Assembly (NCBI RefSeq): GCF_902459465.1
Contig: NC_047073.1
Coordinates: 3,348,001 to 3,412,000 of the forward strand
Source: Asterias rubens
Taxonomy: Eukaryota > Echinodermata > Asteroidea > Forcipulatida > Asteriidae
Direction: 5' to 3'
DNA length: 64,000 bases
Both the position numbers and the translations under genes were made by a program. The stretch's first letter is position 1. Every line of letters begins with the position of its first letter. This document shows positions 10,226-21,082 of this stretch, piece after piece. Below the pieces are notes generated by a model, which was given only the letters and a program-made list of their open reading frames with translations, searched no databases and was not told where the DNA came from.

Positions 10226-10267
10226 GTGCGTGGCTTGTGTCGGGTTGTTGAGGAGAGGCTACCTGAT

Positions 10268-10455
10268 GGGCCAAATTTCATAAATCCCGTATGCACAAAA
10301 ACTTGCTAAGCGCAGAAGAGTATTGCATACCAGAAACAGGTTATCGGCCAAAACTATATTAAATTTACACTGTTGTGATTGGTGGCCCACTCACATTTTG
10401 CTTAGCAAAGAAATTTGTCACGCAATCTGCTTAGAAGCTTTGTGAAAATTTGCCC
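10268..10455. mobile_element. family D element, diverged
   Basis: GGCCAAATTTCATAAATCCC at one end, CTTAGAAGCTTTGTGAAAAT at the other, with ACTTGCTAAGCGCAGAAGAG-type inner parts. Confidence 0.65.
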
Positions 10456-10938
10456 TGGTGGCCAGTTGAGAGGTAGTCTTGAAGTCAAGACGGTAATTGT
10501 TAAGCGCGGTGTGTATAGTTACAGCGCGGTGTAGCTACGGGGACGATACACACACCCTCGATCCCAGTATGTGTGTGTGAGTCAGTCGCTCGCGCTACCT
10601 ACGACTGTTGCATGTGTAACATCGCACTGTGACTGTTGCATGACAGGCAGACAAATAGGCAGCGCCTAACGACTTGTCATCAAGTCTAGTTGAGAGGCGA
10701 TTGCTTATGTCAGTCATGGCGAGTGTGGTTAGATGTGAACTGGATGGGTCGGAGTTGGGAAGGTAACGGTTGATAGGGGTGGGGTACGTGGTTTGGTAAT
10801 GGTGATGGTACGATCTGGGTGGGTGATTTGTGGTTTGGGTAATAGTTGTGATGATGATTGTGTTATTTTATGCGATAGCGATGATGATAAAAATAATTAT
10901 GTTTCACATACCGTATGGATTGCTTATACGACCCTAAA
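10456..10938. other. intergenic GT-rich low-complexity sequence
   Basis: Irregular GGTGATGG/GTGTGTGT stretches. Nothing coding seen. Confidence 0.5.
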
Positions 10939-11043
10939 TGCTTAATGCGTGGCAGGAATGTTGACCATTCTATTCACATGTTTTTAATCGTGTTATATTA
11001 ATAATTAAATTAATAATCTTAATATTCAAGTTCTATTTTAAGG
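10939..11043 (+). repeat. dispersed direct repeat, copy 1 (about 105 bp)
   Basis: It shares GGAATGTTGACCATTCTATT and the following AT-rich 70 bases with copy 2 at 11247-11353, 308 bp away. Confidence 0.75.
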
Positions 11044-11246
11044 CTGTAGTGACAGATTGGTCGAATTAGCCATTATTATTCGAATGTTTATTCCAAACAA
11101 AAACAACTTTAAAGAACAGCTACGCCGTATCTCTGAGGATTGTTTCAAAATAATTATTATTCAATATTATCTTAATAGCCAGTTGATCATTAATTGTTAA
11201 TCAATATGTTACAATGTCCATGGGTTGCTATTATCAGACGGTGTAT

Positions 11247-11353
11247 GCTTAGGACGTGGTAGGAATGTTGACCATTCTATTCCCACGTTTTTATTCATGT
11301 TATATTATATACTGAAATGAATAATCTCAATATTACATTTCTATTTTAACATT
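11247..11353 (+). repeat. dispersed direct repeat, copy 2 (about 105 bp)
   Basis: Second copy of the repeat at 10939-11043, with about 80% visible identity, ending at the start of a family A element. Confidence 0.75.
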
Positions 11354-11739
11354 TACAGACCGTGGACACTTTTGGTAATTGTCAAAGGCCAGTCTTCTCA
11401 CTTGGTGTATCTCAACAAAAACATAAAATAACAAACCTGTGAAAATTTGAGCTCAATCGGTCGTCGAAGTTGCGAGATAATAATGAAAGAAAAAAGCACC
11501 ATTGTCACACGAAGTTGTGTGCTTTCAGATGCTTGATTTCGAGACCTCAAATTCTAAGTCTTAGGACTCGAAATCAGATTCGTGGAAAATTACCTCTTTC
11601 CCGAAAACTATGTTACTTCAGAGGGAGCCATTTTTCACAGTGTTTTATACTATCAACAGCTCCCCATTGCTCGTTACCAAATTAGGTTTTATGCTAATAA
11701 TTATGTTGAGTAATTACCAAAGGTGTCCACTGCCTTTAA
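11353..11739. mobile_element. family A element
   Basis: CGTGGACACTTTTGGTAATT to GGTGTCCACTGCCTTTAA, nearly full length. Confidence 0.88.
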
Positions 11740-12060
11740 GGCACTGGACACGTTTGGTAATTGTCAAAAAACAGCATTATCACTTTGTGTATCACAACAT
11801 ATGCATGAAATGATAAACCTATGAAATGTATGGCTCAATTGGTCATCGAATTTGCAAGAGGATAATGAAACAACAACAAAATAAATTTGTTGCATTACTT
11901 GGCTCAATTGGTCATCGAATTTGCAAGAGGATAATGAAACAACAACCAAATAATTTTGTTGCATTACTTTGCGTGCCTTCAGCTGAATGGAGTCTTTAAT
12001 AAATGTATTTAAGTGAGAAAATACCCAAATTATTTTGAATGGCAAGGGAGTATCTTTAAG
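11736..12060. mobile_element. family A-related element with internal 71-bp tandem duplication
   Basis: It abuts the previous copy and shares its TTAA. The block GGCTCAATTGGTCATCGAAT onward occurs at about 11830 and again at 11901. Its right end is degraded. Confidence 0.7.
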
Positions 12061-12486
12061 GAATGTTCTGAATAATAATTATATATTATATTATTATATT
12101 TAATAACCAGTTGATAATTAATACATCAACTATTCATCCAGTTATTCAACATTACAGTTTTGAAATATTCTAATGTTTGTCGGCTTTTATTTTCAGGCTT
12201 TTAGGTGTTAACTTGTTGAAGGTTTTTTGGATATTGGTGAACTTTTGGCGTTTCTAGAGTCCATCACAAATATGATGAAATTATAGACACTTATTTATTA
12301 TTATAGACCATTATTTATGATTGAGATTTTGTTTAAGAATAAGAAGCATGCATCATGCATAAAAATGCAGTAAGATGATATTAGATTTTTTAAAAATAAC
12401 TTTCAGGTTGTTAAATGATGTTGCACAAACCACGTGATGACATCTTGATTATTTATAGTTAATATTTTACTACAAACAGTCAGTGT
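12061..12486. other. AT-rich intergenic sequence
   Basis: Only AT-rich runs and a short relative of the CCAGTTGATAATTAAT sequence near 11180. No gene. Confidence 0.5.
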
Positions 12487-12856
12487 TTAAAGCAATTGGA
12501 CCCTTTCGGTAAACAGTGTTGTCAAAGGCCCACACTTTGTGTACCACAACTTCTATATAAAATAACAAACCTGTGAAAATTTCGGCTCAATCGGTCATCG
12601 TAGTCGGGAGAAAACAACGGAAAAACCCACCCTTGTTTCTGCGCGTTTCGCCGTGTCATGACATGTGTTTCAAATAAATCCGTAATTCTCGTTAACGAGA
12701 ATTTATATTGTTTTGCTGTTTTATCAAAAAGTAAAGCATTTCATGGAATAATATTTCAAGAGAAGTCTTTCACCATTGCCTTCTGTAAACCCTGTAAGTT
12801 ATTTGTAAATCTGTGAACTTTTTTTTTTCTGAACCGAAAGGGTCCAATGGTTTTAA
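12487..12856. mobile_element. family B element
   Basis: TTAAAGCAATTGGACCCTTT to GGGTCCAATGGTTTTAA, with central palindrome AATTCTCGTTAACGAGAATT. Confidence 0.88.
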
Positions 12857-12874
12857 GCTGATACATGATGCATG

Positions 12875-12970
12875 TTGTTGATGTTATTGTTGTTGTTGTT
12901 GGTATTGTTGTTGATGTTACTGTTATTGCTGGTGCTGTTGTTGGTGATACTGTTGTTGTTGTTTGTTGCT
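12875..12970. repeat. GTT-rich microsatellite
   Basis: Irregular (TGTTGT/TGTTAT)n over about 95 bases. Confidence 0.85.
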
Positions 12971-13299
12971 GTTTACAATGATGTAAATGACGCTATTGAA
13001 CATTTAATAAAGTGTTTTAAATCAAACTAATCTTTATTGAGATAATTTACCCGTATATTAACTTACTGTTATGTACCCCGGGAACTACAAAAGGGTTTAA
13101 AACAATGTGAACAGCTAGCCCAACTCCTCCGTTGCATACATAGCGAACAAAACAATTACTCAAAAAATGGTTCATTATTATTATTATTGAGAAAGCTGAA
13201 TTTTTCCTAACATATTCCCTTTGACAAGAACTACCAGTTTGATTGGTTGAAAATTGTTGAGTTTAACAATAATTGGTCAAAATAGAATCGGAATTGCCA

Positions 13300-13569
13300 G
13301 CACTGAACACGTTTGGTAATATTGTCAAAGACCAGTATTCTCACATGGGATTATCCCAACATTTGCACAAAATAACAAACCTGTGAAAATTTGGACTCAA
13401 TTGGTCATTGAAGTAGCAAGAAAATGATGATGAAAGAAAAAACATCCTTCTGGCAAGGAGTCATTTATCACAATGTTTTATACTATCAACCACTCTCCAT
13501 TGCTCGTTACCAAGTAAGGTTTATGCTAATATTATATATTTTGAGTAATTGCCAAACGTGTACAGTGCC
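13300..13569. mobile_element. family A element, internally deleted
   Basis: GCACTGAACACGTTTGGTAA to GCCAAACGTGTACAGTGC. The central GATTTCGAGACC hairpin is missing. Confidence 0.8.
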
Positions 13570-13574
13570 ATTAG

Positions 13575-14663
13575 TTGACTTGCTTGTAAAGACTTACTTG
13601 CATGTGGGTAGCCTACTTAATTTTGAAAAAAATTACATCTCCTTGCGAGTTTGTAAACTTTGTTTCAACATAGGGTTTTCCCTTTGTCTTTTTTTTTCTG
13701 GATATACAGTTATATGCGATAACCCTTCTTGTTAGGCAAGACAAAATTACAAGGTAATTTGAGCCAATTTAGGGCAGACAAATTGGTGGCGTGGCGCGAT
13801 AAATGTTCCCTTAATTTTGTATAATTATGCTGCACAGGGCTAGTAAATGGACAACAACACAAACTATTTGCAGAAACCTCCATTAAATTTGTAACCATTC
13901 CAGTTTAATCTGACTTTATTGCACTTCAAATGTTGTCTAACAAGCTTGGGATTTTTAGAAGAAAAAAAAAAACTTCGCCACTGTGTTTCTGGCCTAAAAT
14001 CAACACTAAAGACAACGGGTTCAGCAGAGTTTTGGGCCGTGGTCTAGTGGCCCGAGTCTCCATGCCGGACCCAGGCCGCGGCTCACCCTGGTGTTCCAAA
14101 CGCACCGCGAGAACTGTCTGCAGCCTTTACATTATTGCAAGCCAACCATTCGTCAAAATTTGACTTTAAAACTTGACCTTACCTTTCCAGGAGGTGGAGA
14201 AAACGTTTCAAGAGATGAACACGTACTATTCACGAGCCCTAGCTGGGTGATTTGGTTCCATAAGACATATATTCCGGCAATGAGAGTTATTCGTCACACA
14301 TTCACTGAAATAGCTCGACATAAAAGTTGTGCACACGTTTTCGACTATTTTCAACTGCCTTCCTGTATTAGCAGCCTTTGGTTTGTTTTGTTGAAAGTCA
14401 GCTGTTTTTTCGTCTAAAACTCAAGAGGGTACGCACTCTGTATCAAAAAGGAGTGAACTTAATGTTTCTTTTGAACGTCTGAACTGCATTAGGCCTGCAA
14501 TGTTGTCAATGGACACAAATAATGTTTCAATCTTTACAAATCTTCGATTATTATGTGTGGACGGTTTCCTATAGTTTTCCGTCACACACAAAGGTCTCGC
14601 CATACTAGTTAACTATTATCAATATAAACCACGAGGGAAACTGACTGGGTAAATTTGTAAATG
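13575..14663. other. intergenic; possible tRNA-like A-box sequence at about 14035-14095
   Basis: TGGTCTAGTGGCCCGAG matches a pol III A box and may be a SINE head, but no paired B box follows, so I do not call a tRNA. The rest shows nothing. Confidence 0.35.
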
Positions 14664-14799
14664 ATTTTTGGGGTTGAACAAAGAATTGACTAGAGTGGGA
14701 TTCGAACCAACGACCTCCGGATTAGAGCGCCGGCACGTTAATCTGGAGGTCGTTGGTTCGAATCCCACTCTAGTCAATTCTTTGTTCAACCCCAAAAAT
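14664..14799. repeat. near-perfect inverted repeat (61-bp arms) containing a tRNA B box
   Basis: Arms 14664-14724 and 14739-14799 are complementary with a single mismatch and are separated by 14 bases. Each arm contains GGTTCGAATCCCACTC (B-box type) running into TTGTTCAACCCCAAAAAT. It looks like two inverted copies of the 3' half of a tRNA-derived SINE. Confidence 0.93.
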
Positions 14800-14904
14800 T
14801 AGTTAACTATTACGTAAGATTACGTAATGAGATGGGTTGGTGCGGAATTTTAAACGTCTGTATCACAAAAACACGTCCGTTGTAATTAGCATTTTCATGT
14901 TGGT

Positions 14905-15095
14905 CGCGCGGGGGGGGGGGACGGGGACTATGCCATAAATGGAGTGGGATCCTTTGGATGTTTCGAATCATTCATTTGTGGGATTCTTCCGACTAATTTC
15001 GTGGGAGGGGTTTTGATGAGGGAGCAATGGTCTCATTTAGGGGGGGGGGGGGCAAAGAGGATTGAGCAATGGTCCCGGTGGGCCCCCCCCCCCCT
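14905..15095. repeat. G- and C-homopolymer-rich sequence
   Basis: Runs of 10-12 G and 12 C within 190 bases. Confidence 0.8.
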
Positions 15096-15132
15096 TTTGT
15101 TGGTCAGAAAATAAACTTGGTTCTAACTGGGT

Positions 15133-15317
15133 CAGGCCCGCCGATAAGCAGAAAATAGTGTCATAATATTGTCTGCTAAGCAGACTTGAGCACTAGGATA
15201 CCAGTCAACAATTGTACATGTGACTTGGTAATTTGACTGGTGACCATACTCCGGTAAGCATAATTTTGTTGTGCTTAGCTACTTTTCGGGCCTAAGCAGC
15301 TCTAAATGAGATTATAG
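15133..15317. mobile_element. family D element
   Basis: CCGATAAGCAGAAAATAG to CCTAAGCAGCTCTAAATGA, with the CATGTGACTTGGTAATTTGA centre. Confidence 0.75.
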
Positions 15318-15508
15318 GCCCACATTCATAGAGCTGCTTAGGCACAAAAACAGCTAAGCATACAAAAATTAGGCTTACCAAAATAAGGTTACCAGCCAAA
15401 CTACAATGCCACATGTACAATTTTGAGCTTACCCCTCTCAGTTCTGCTTAGCAGAAATGTGGCAATCGTTTCTGCTATTAAGCAGCCTCTGTGATTATTA
15501 GGTCCAGG
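15318..15508. mobile_element. family D element, adjacent copy in opposite orientation
   Basis: CATTCATAGAGCTGCTTAGG to TTAAGCAGCCTCTGTGA; it immediately follows the previous copy. Confidence 0.75.
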
Positions 15509-15769
15509 TAAATTCTCACCAGGTTAGAGTGTACGCCATCGTGAAAACATGATAAGCCTGCCATTATCGTGGTGGATTTGTCTAGAGAAGGGGGGCTGTA
15601 GAGGGGATATTGGTCTAATTTTCAGAAATGTTTCCAACGTGTTTTGAAGCATTCACTTAAAAATATGGGACGTGTTCATGTGTGGTTATTTTCATTTCTT
15701 TTTCTCTTGTAGTTATTTTCAAGACGGATTGTAAAGATGAACTATATTTAAAAGAAACTATACATAAAA

Positions 15770-15915
15770 TATAGTAAACTTCCGGGTACAACTCTGCTCG
15801 TCTTCAGGAGAAGAGCAGGGTATACCGTTCGAAACGTTGAGACCAAAACCGGCTCTTTTTCAGAGCCAACACTCACCCTAAGAGATTATACACACGGTTG
15901 TACCCGCAAGTTAAT
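15770..15915. mobile_element. retroelement-like fragment with CGAAACGTTGAGACC motif
   Basis: CTTCAGGAGAAGAGCAGGGT, then CGTTCGAAACGTTGAGACC and a TTGTACCCGCAAGTTA end. The same order recurs at 19495-19595. Such blocks are common at ends of Penelope-like elements; that attribution is from memory and weak. Confidence 0.4.
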
Positions 15916-17514
15916 CCTTATTTGTCCACACCATGCAAAGCTTCAAACAATACGAAATTTAATACAAAGCGGCAATCAGAATATGCAACAGTGATTTTCA
16001 GAGTAATCAAAACTTCAATTCCTCAACCTTTCAGTACTTTCACCGGACAAAGAAAAGCAACCGCAAACGTGGAACAAAATATGACCCCAATTGAGCCAGT
16101 TTCAAAATGTTTTAACTACCCCCCCCCCTTGTCGGGTCGGTCCCCCCCCCCCTCGTTCACCATTCTAACAAAATTCCACCAAAATCAAAATAAAGAAGGA
16201 AAGGGTCCACCTAAAAAATATTATATGATGAACACATCAAACAAATCTGCCGCCAAAACACAACATTACCAAATAAACTGGGCCTGCACTGTTCAAAAAC
16301 TACCCCTCGCCTATGTACACAACAAAAATTAAAAATTAAAATAGTACATAAATAAAAGAACTTAAATCATAGTAACACCACAAAAATAATCATGATCGCC
16401 CCCCCCCCCTTCCAAAAATAACATATAAAAACAAATACATACATACATATTAATAATTCCTGGTTACGGGGGGGGGGGTGTAATGAGTATTGTGTAATAT
16501 TCTAAAATCATTTCTAATACCTCAACGGGATAGCCCCCTAAATTTTTCCAGATATTTCATGACGTGTGCACACAACCACCTGGTATTGTGCCGTACAATA
16601 GAACGTTCTGCTTGGAAGAGCTTAGGTGTACAAATACACGTATGTATTTCCATCCATGGGATCTTTACAACATCTGCCATTATAATTCAGCAGCCATGTT
16701 GGAATAAAGGCGAATTTAGAGTCAATTCTGTAAGTATTTTTTTTTGCTGTTTCGTTGCTGCAACTCCCGCTGTAAAGAGCACTGTTTTAAAAGAGGCTAT
16801 CTGTTTATAAATACATGTTCACGATGAAGTCGAAAATCTCATATTTGCTTCTGTGTTGCTTTGTTTTGTTTTCCTCTATAATAACAGCGGTCAAGAGGTA
16901 AGTTGCCAAGTTTCAGTGATCTTTTGATAATGAGAGTCAATTGTACGTGCCTCTAACGGGATATTGGAACTAATAGGGTCCATGTTTTCGTTTTGTTTTT
17001 ATACACCATAAGCCTATAATCTTTACTTAGCGCCATTGATACATGGACTGCCATGTAGTATGAGGTCAAAGTCCATGTAACATTATTAATTCGATGCAGT
17101 ACAAATGTATTCCTGGACTTACAAAAGTGTTTAATCCATGCAAAATGTGTAATCGATTTTTCACTATTTTCTGTGACCCAAATGGCCAATCGATCTCAAC
17201 CTTCTACAAGTTTGTCAGTTCATGTGTTATGGTGAAGTACATAAAGTTCTTGCACTGCCAGCAACTGTTTTGTGAGCAAAAAAAAACCCAATTCTGTAAC
17301 GTGTTGACATACGCAAAATCCCCAGTGGCTTTTTATTCATGGTGCATGGTTCCATGCGATATTGAACACAAAGTACGTTTTCCTAGTGACAGAAGGCCGT
17401 ATTATAATTCAAATGACTCCAGATCAAATAATAGCACTGTACTGCTATTTTGTTGTTAGACTGACAACCCCCCCCCCCCCACTCCAGCCATTTTTCTGCT
17501 TTCCCATGCAGAAC
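15916..17514. other. intergenic, no supported gene
   Basis: An open frame at 15898-16332 is Asn/Thr/Lys/Pro-rich with no motif and runs through C-homopolymers. Frames at 16490 and 17094 likewise carry nothing recognisable. Confidence 0.45.
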
Positions 17515-17700
17515 TTAAAGGAACACGTTGCCTTGGATCGGTCGAGTTGGTCTTTGAAAAGCGTTCTGTACCCGTTTGTTATAAAACGGTATGATTAGAA
17601 AAATGTTGTAAAAGTAGAACACAATGATTTACACAAATTTGCCTCAAAATTGCGTGGTTTCCCTTTTACTTTGCGAACTAACACGGTCGGTCAATTTGGC
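17515..17700 (+). mobile_element. family C element, one half, about 210 bp upstream of the coiled-coil gene
   Basis: TTAAAGGAACACGTTGCCTT through the CGAACTAACACGGTCGG block; the inverted half is absent. Confidence 0.8.
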
Positions 17701-17911
17701 TTAATAGGTAGGGCCCTAGTAGTCGATTTGGCATTCGAGAAAGACGCTGCTGGGGTCGAAGCGTCGGGCCATTACCGTTTTTTTGGTGCCATTCTACTAC
17801 AATGAACTCCTAACGGGAACACCGTGTTTTGTTTTGTTATTCTCAAACGTTCTTGTACGATTTTACCCGTCCAGAAACGATAGTACATGTTGATGTCTGC
17901 TCTGAGCTAAG

Positions 17912-18835
17912 ATGGCGAAGCCAAACGTCCCGGTTGAGGACACATGCACTGAGTATCTAACCGACTTCAATGTCGATGAAGCCCGCTCTGTAACGTCAGC
18001 AGCTCAACCGTTTCAGAAACAGTCAACAAGTTTGGACGAACACACTCATCAACTTCAAGAAATGATCAGAAAGTTGGAGAAAGTTGGGGAAATCACGCAA
18101 GAGGAGATTCACGCTCTACGGACAAAAACGGAAGCTTTACAGGAGGAGATTCGAGAGGTCAAAGAAAGCTTTGTAACTGCTAAGACAAAACAAGAAGAGG
18201 CAGAGGCAGCTGCTTTGGATATGGAGAAGAAAAGAGAAGAAATAAAATCAGAGAAAACTGTTCTCCAAAATCAAGTTGAGCAGCTCATCATCGCACAGAA
18301 AAACGATGAGCAGAATAGGGCATCGGTCAAGAAATCCTACAACAAAATGATCGTGGATTTACGGGGGGTATGTACGTCCCAGAACAGTAAATTAACAATG
18401 ATGGAAGAGAGGTTGCAGGAGGTCGAAGAAGAAAATCGTCAGCTCAAGTCGAAGAATAACTTCTTAGAGGAGACTCTTTTTGCTGTCGCTTCGAAGTCGG
18501 ATGAGAGCAACCAGTTGTTGTGTTTCTCGTGTAAGCAACCCTACTCAGCTGATTCGGTTATTGAGACCGAATGCCGGTTCCATCCCCTGCCGGGGCTCCC
18601 GCCAAACTCGTGGCATCGTTGGAGACCGGGACCAGGTGAAGAATTCCGCAAGACAAAGTACAAGAGTCATGTCTACTGGCCCTGCTGTAATACCCTCTCG
18701 ATGAGACGCCCAGGCGGGTGTTGCAAAGGGCAGCATCATCAGAAATGGGAGATGGATGTGGTGATGAAGAGGGTCATGTTGTCGCAAGAAACTCTCGAAG
18801 AGATGAGTCGGATGGAAGATACCCGAATTATCTGA
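17912..18835 (+). CDS. coiled-coil protein with C-terminal CHORD-like Cys/His cluster (307 aa, intronless)
   Basis: This single uninterrupted frame begins at ATG in a good context (TAAGATGGC) and ends TGA. Residues 1-40 are low in structure. Residues about 41-195 are a continuous Glu/Lys/Gln-rich coiled coil (for example EEIREVKESFVTAKTKQEEA). Residues 204-276 form a Cys/His domain: C204-x2-C207, C221-x2-H224-P, W256-P-C258-C259, G269-C270-C271 and H275-H276, followed by a charged helical tail. The order C-x2-C, C-x2-H-P, W-x-C-C, G-C resembles CHORD-type zinc modules, so zinc binding is a reasonable inference. I do not recognise an orthologue. The codon pattern and length make it clearly coding, unlike all surrounding frames. 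A retrocopy origin is possible because there are no introns, but an upstream AG (CCCGTCCAG, ending 17875) might join a 5' UTR exon. Confidence 0.8.
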   Translation: MAKPNVPVEDTCTEYLTDFNVDEARSVTSAAQPFQKQSTSLDEHTHQLQEMIRKLEKVGEITQEEIHALRTKTEALQEEIREVKESFVTAKTKQEEAEAAALDMEKKREEIKSEKTVLQNQVEQLIIAQKNDEQNRASVKKSYNKMIVDLRGVCTSQNSKLTMMEERLQEVEEENRQLKSKNNFLEETLFAVASKSDESNQLLCFSCKQPYSADSVIETECRFHPLPGLPPNSWHRWRPGPGEEFRKTKYKSHVYWPCCNTLSMRRPGGCCKGQHHQKWEMDVVMKRVMLSQETLEEMSRMEDTRII

Positions 18836-18955
18836 AAACTAGTCACGCTATTGAATGAAATATTAGAAGGAATAGTTCGAATGGAACGTACCAGAACTTT
18901 AATCTAGTGTCACGCTATTGCTGGTAATACGAGAAAGGGCTATTCCAAAAGACCT

Positions 18956-19133
18956 GGGCCGAATTTCATTTAGCTGCTTAAGCGCAACAAGCAGCCAAGC
19001 ACAACAAAACTTAACCAGATTAATTTATAAACAAACAGAAATGTATACATGTCACATGTACAATTTGGGACTGGTATCCTGCTCATTTCTGCTAAGCAGA
19101 AAATTCCTAGCCAATATTGTCTGCTTAAATTCT
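18956..19133. mobile_element. family D element
   Basis: GGCCGAATTTCATTTAGCTG at the left; TGTCTGCTTAAATTC at the right; it starts about 120 bases after the coiled-coil gene's stop. Confidence 0.7.
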
Positions 19134-19489
19134 TCATGCCTTCACACTATTTCAATTCTTGTCGACATATGCTCTCTGTATCCTTGGCAATTATTCTTGC
19201 AGAAAGCAAATACCTGATCGGATGACAGTGCTTTTTAAGTGTATCACTTCTCACATTACATGACATTGAATTTTCTGACAGCAGGCTTGTGGAAAATGTA
19301 GACTGTTACGGTTCACGATGCATGGGGAGACACAGTTTCTCTTACGTTCCTCAAAGACATTGGCAATTTTTATGATTTTATTTATTTATTCTTTATTTTT
19401 TTATGGGTAAAAATCAGCCCAGCATAAAATATGTTTCCCACCGATGCCAAGTCGAACCACTAAAGTTCTCAAAACAAAAAATACAGTTT

Positions 19490-19596
19490 ATTTTTCTACT
19501 GAAGACGAGAAGAGTATACTGTACGAAACGTCGAGACCATACCGCTCCCACATAAAGAGATCTACACATGATTGGACCTGCAAGTTTACTAACTAT
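19490..19596. mobile_element. retroelement-like fragment with CGAAACGTCGAGACC motif
   Basis: It parallels 15770-15915: CTGAAGACGAGAAGAGTATA, CGAAACGTCGAGACC, GAGATCTACACATGATTG, CCTGCAAGTTTACTA. Confidence 0.4.
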
Positions 19597-19890
19597 GTAT
19601 AGCTCAATTGGTCGTCGAAGTTGCGAGATAATAATGAAAGAAAAAAACACCCTTGTCACACGAAGTTGTGTGCTTTCAGATGCTTGATTTCGAGACCTCA
19701 AAATATAATTCCGAGGTCTCGAAATCAAATTCGTGAAAAATTAATTTTTTCTCGAAAGCTACAATACTTCAGAATTAGCCGTTTCTCACAGTGTTTTATA
19801 CTATGAACAGCTCCCCGTTACTCGCTACAAAGTTAGGTGTTATGCTAATAATTGTTTTGAGTATAAAACCAATAGTGTCCACTGCCTTGA
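19597..19890. mobile_element. family A element, one end missing
   Basis: It begins inside the family at AGCTCAATTGGTCGTCGAAG and ends AATAGTGTCCACTGCCTT, directly joined to the fragment before it. Confidence 0.8.
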
Positions 19891-19916
19891 AGTGGCCCTT
19901 TCAGCTGCTGCTGCTG

Positions 19917-20756
19917 GTCAATTTGTTTATATATACTAATAATAAAATAATAATCAATTATTGTCTTTCGTACACTAAACTTTGCCAAATTATAGATTGG
20001 TGCTCAGCTTTCAAGCACAATCTCAAAAACCTGTTTATAAAAGTTTGTTTATATTGCTTGTTTTGAACATTTTTTTTTTAACTGAGCTGACTATTAGGCA
20101 TTTGGTGCTCGATGTGTGTCTTTGTGTGGGACCCCCCCCCCTCCTATATTGAGTATTCATCGTGTTGTTCAGTATTTCTGTAAAATTATTATTTTGTGAG
20201 TTTTTGGATACTTCTGTAACTATAGCAAAAGAGTGTTTTAAAGTGTATGAGGTTTAAAAAAAAAAAAAATTGCCGCATAACGAGCATGGCATGCGACACA
20301 AGGTTTAAGATAGACCTAAGTATACTACTATATCACTGGTCAATTTGTTTATATATACTAATAATAAAATAATAATCAATTATTGTCTTTCGTACACTAA
20401 ACTTTGCCAAATTATAGATTGGTGCTCAGCTTTCAAGCACAATCTCAAAAACCTGTTTATAAAAGTTTGTTTATATTGCTTGTTTTGAACATTTTTTTTT
20501 AACTGAGCTGACTATTAGGCATTTGGTGCTCGATGTGTGTCTTTGTGTGGGACCCCCCCCCCCCTCCTATATTGAGTATTCATCGTGTTGTTCAGTATTT
20601 CTGTAAAATTATTATTTTGTGAGTTTTTGGATACTTCTGTAACTATAGCAAAAGAGTGTTTTAAAGTGTATGAGGTTAAAAAAAAAAAATTGCCGCATAA
20701 CGAGCATGGCATGCGACACAAGGTTTAAGATAGACCTAAGTATACTACTATATCAC
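19917..20756 (+). repeat. tandem duplication, two units of about 420 bp
   Basis: The block starting CTGGTCAATTTGTTTATATA recurs at about 20335 almost unchanged, including TTGGTGCTCGATGTGTGTCT and GCATGGCATGCGACACAAGG. The main differences are C- and A-homopolymer lengths. A diverged third partial unit follows at about 20810-21005. Confidence 0.92.
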
Positions 20757-21082
20757 CACGTGAACCCCCCCCCCCCAACCCCACCCACCCTCCTCTCCCC
20801 ACCCTCCCCTCCTATATTGTGTATTAAACAGTGTTATTCAGTATTTCTGTAAATTATTATTTTTATGGGGGTTTATACTTCAGTAAATATAGGAAAAGAG
20901 TAGGTAAAGTAAAGGAGGTTTTTAAGGTTCTTTGCCGTATAACGAGCATGCATGGCCTACGACACAAGGTTTTTAAGGAGTTCAATATATCCCCACATGA
21001 ACCCAGAGACATAACTTAACCATTTGTGTTCAACATTTGTTTGAATGTTATTTGTTTGTAATTGGTGTTAATTTGATTGCGC

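Noticed and set aside
14695..14790. Possible functional tRNA because of GGTTCGAATCCC
   Set aside because: No D arm or acceptor stem; the sequence is a mirrored B-box half only.
15898..16332. 144-codon frame, Pro/Thr/Asn-rich
   Set aside because: It passes through C-homopolymers and has no domain, no splice context and compositional bias like the surrounding non-coding DNA.
18545..18787. Minus-strand frame of 80 codons
   Set aside because: It is the antisense shadow of the coiled-coil protein gene.
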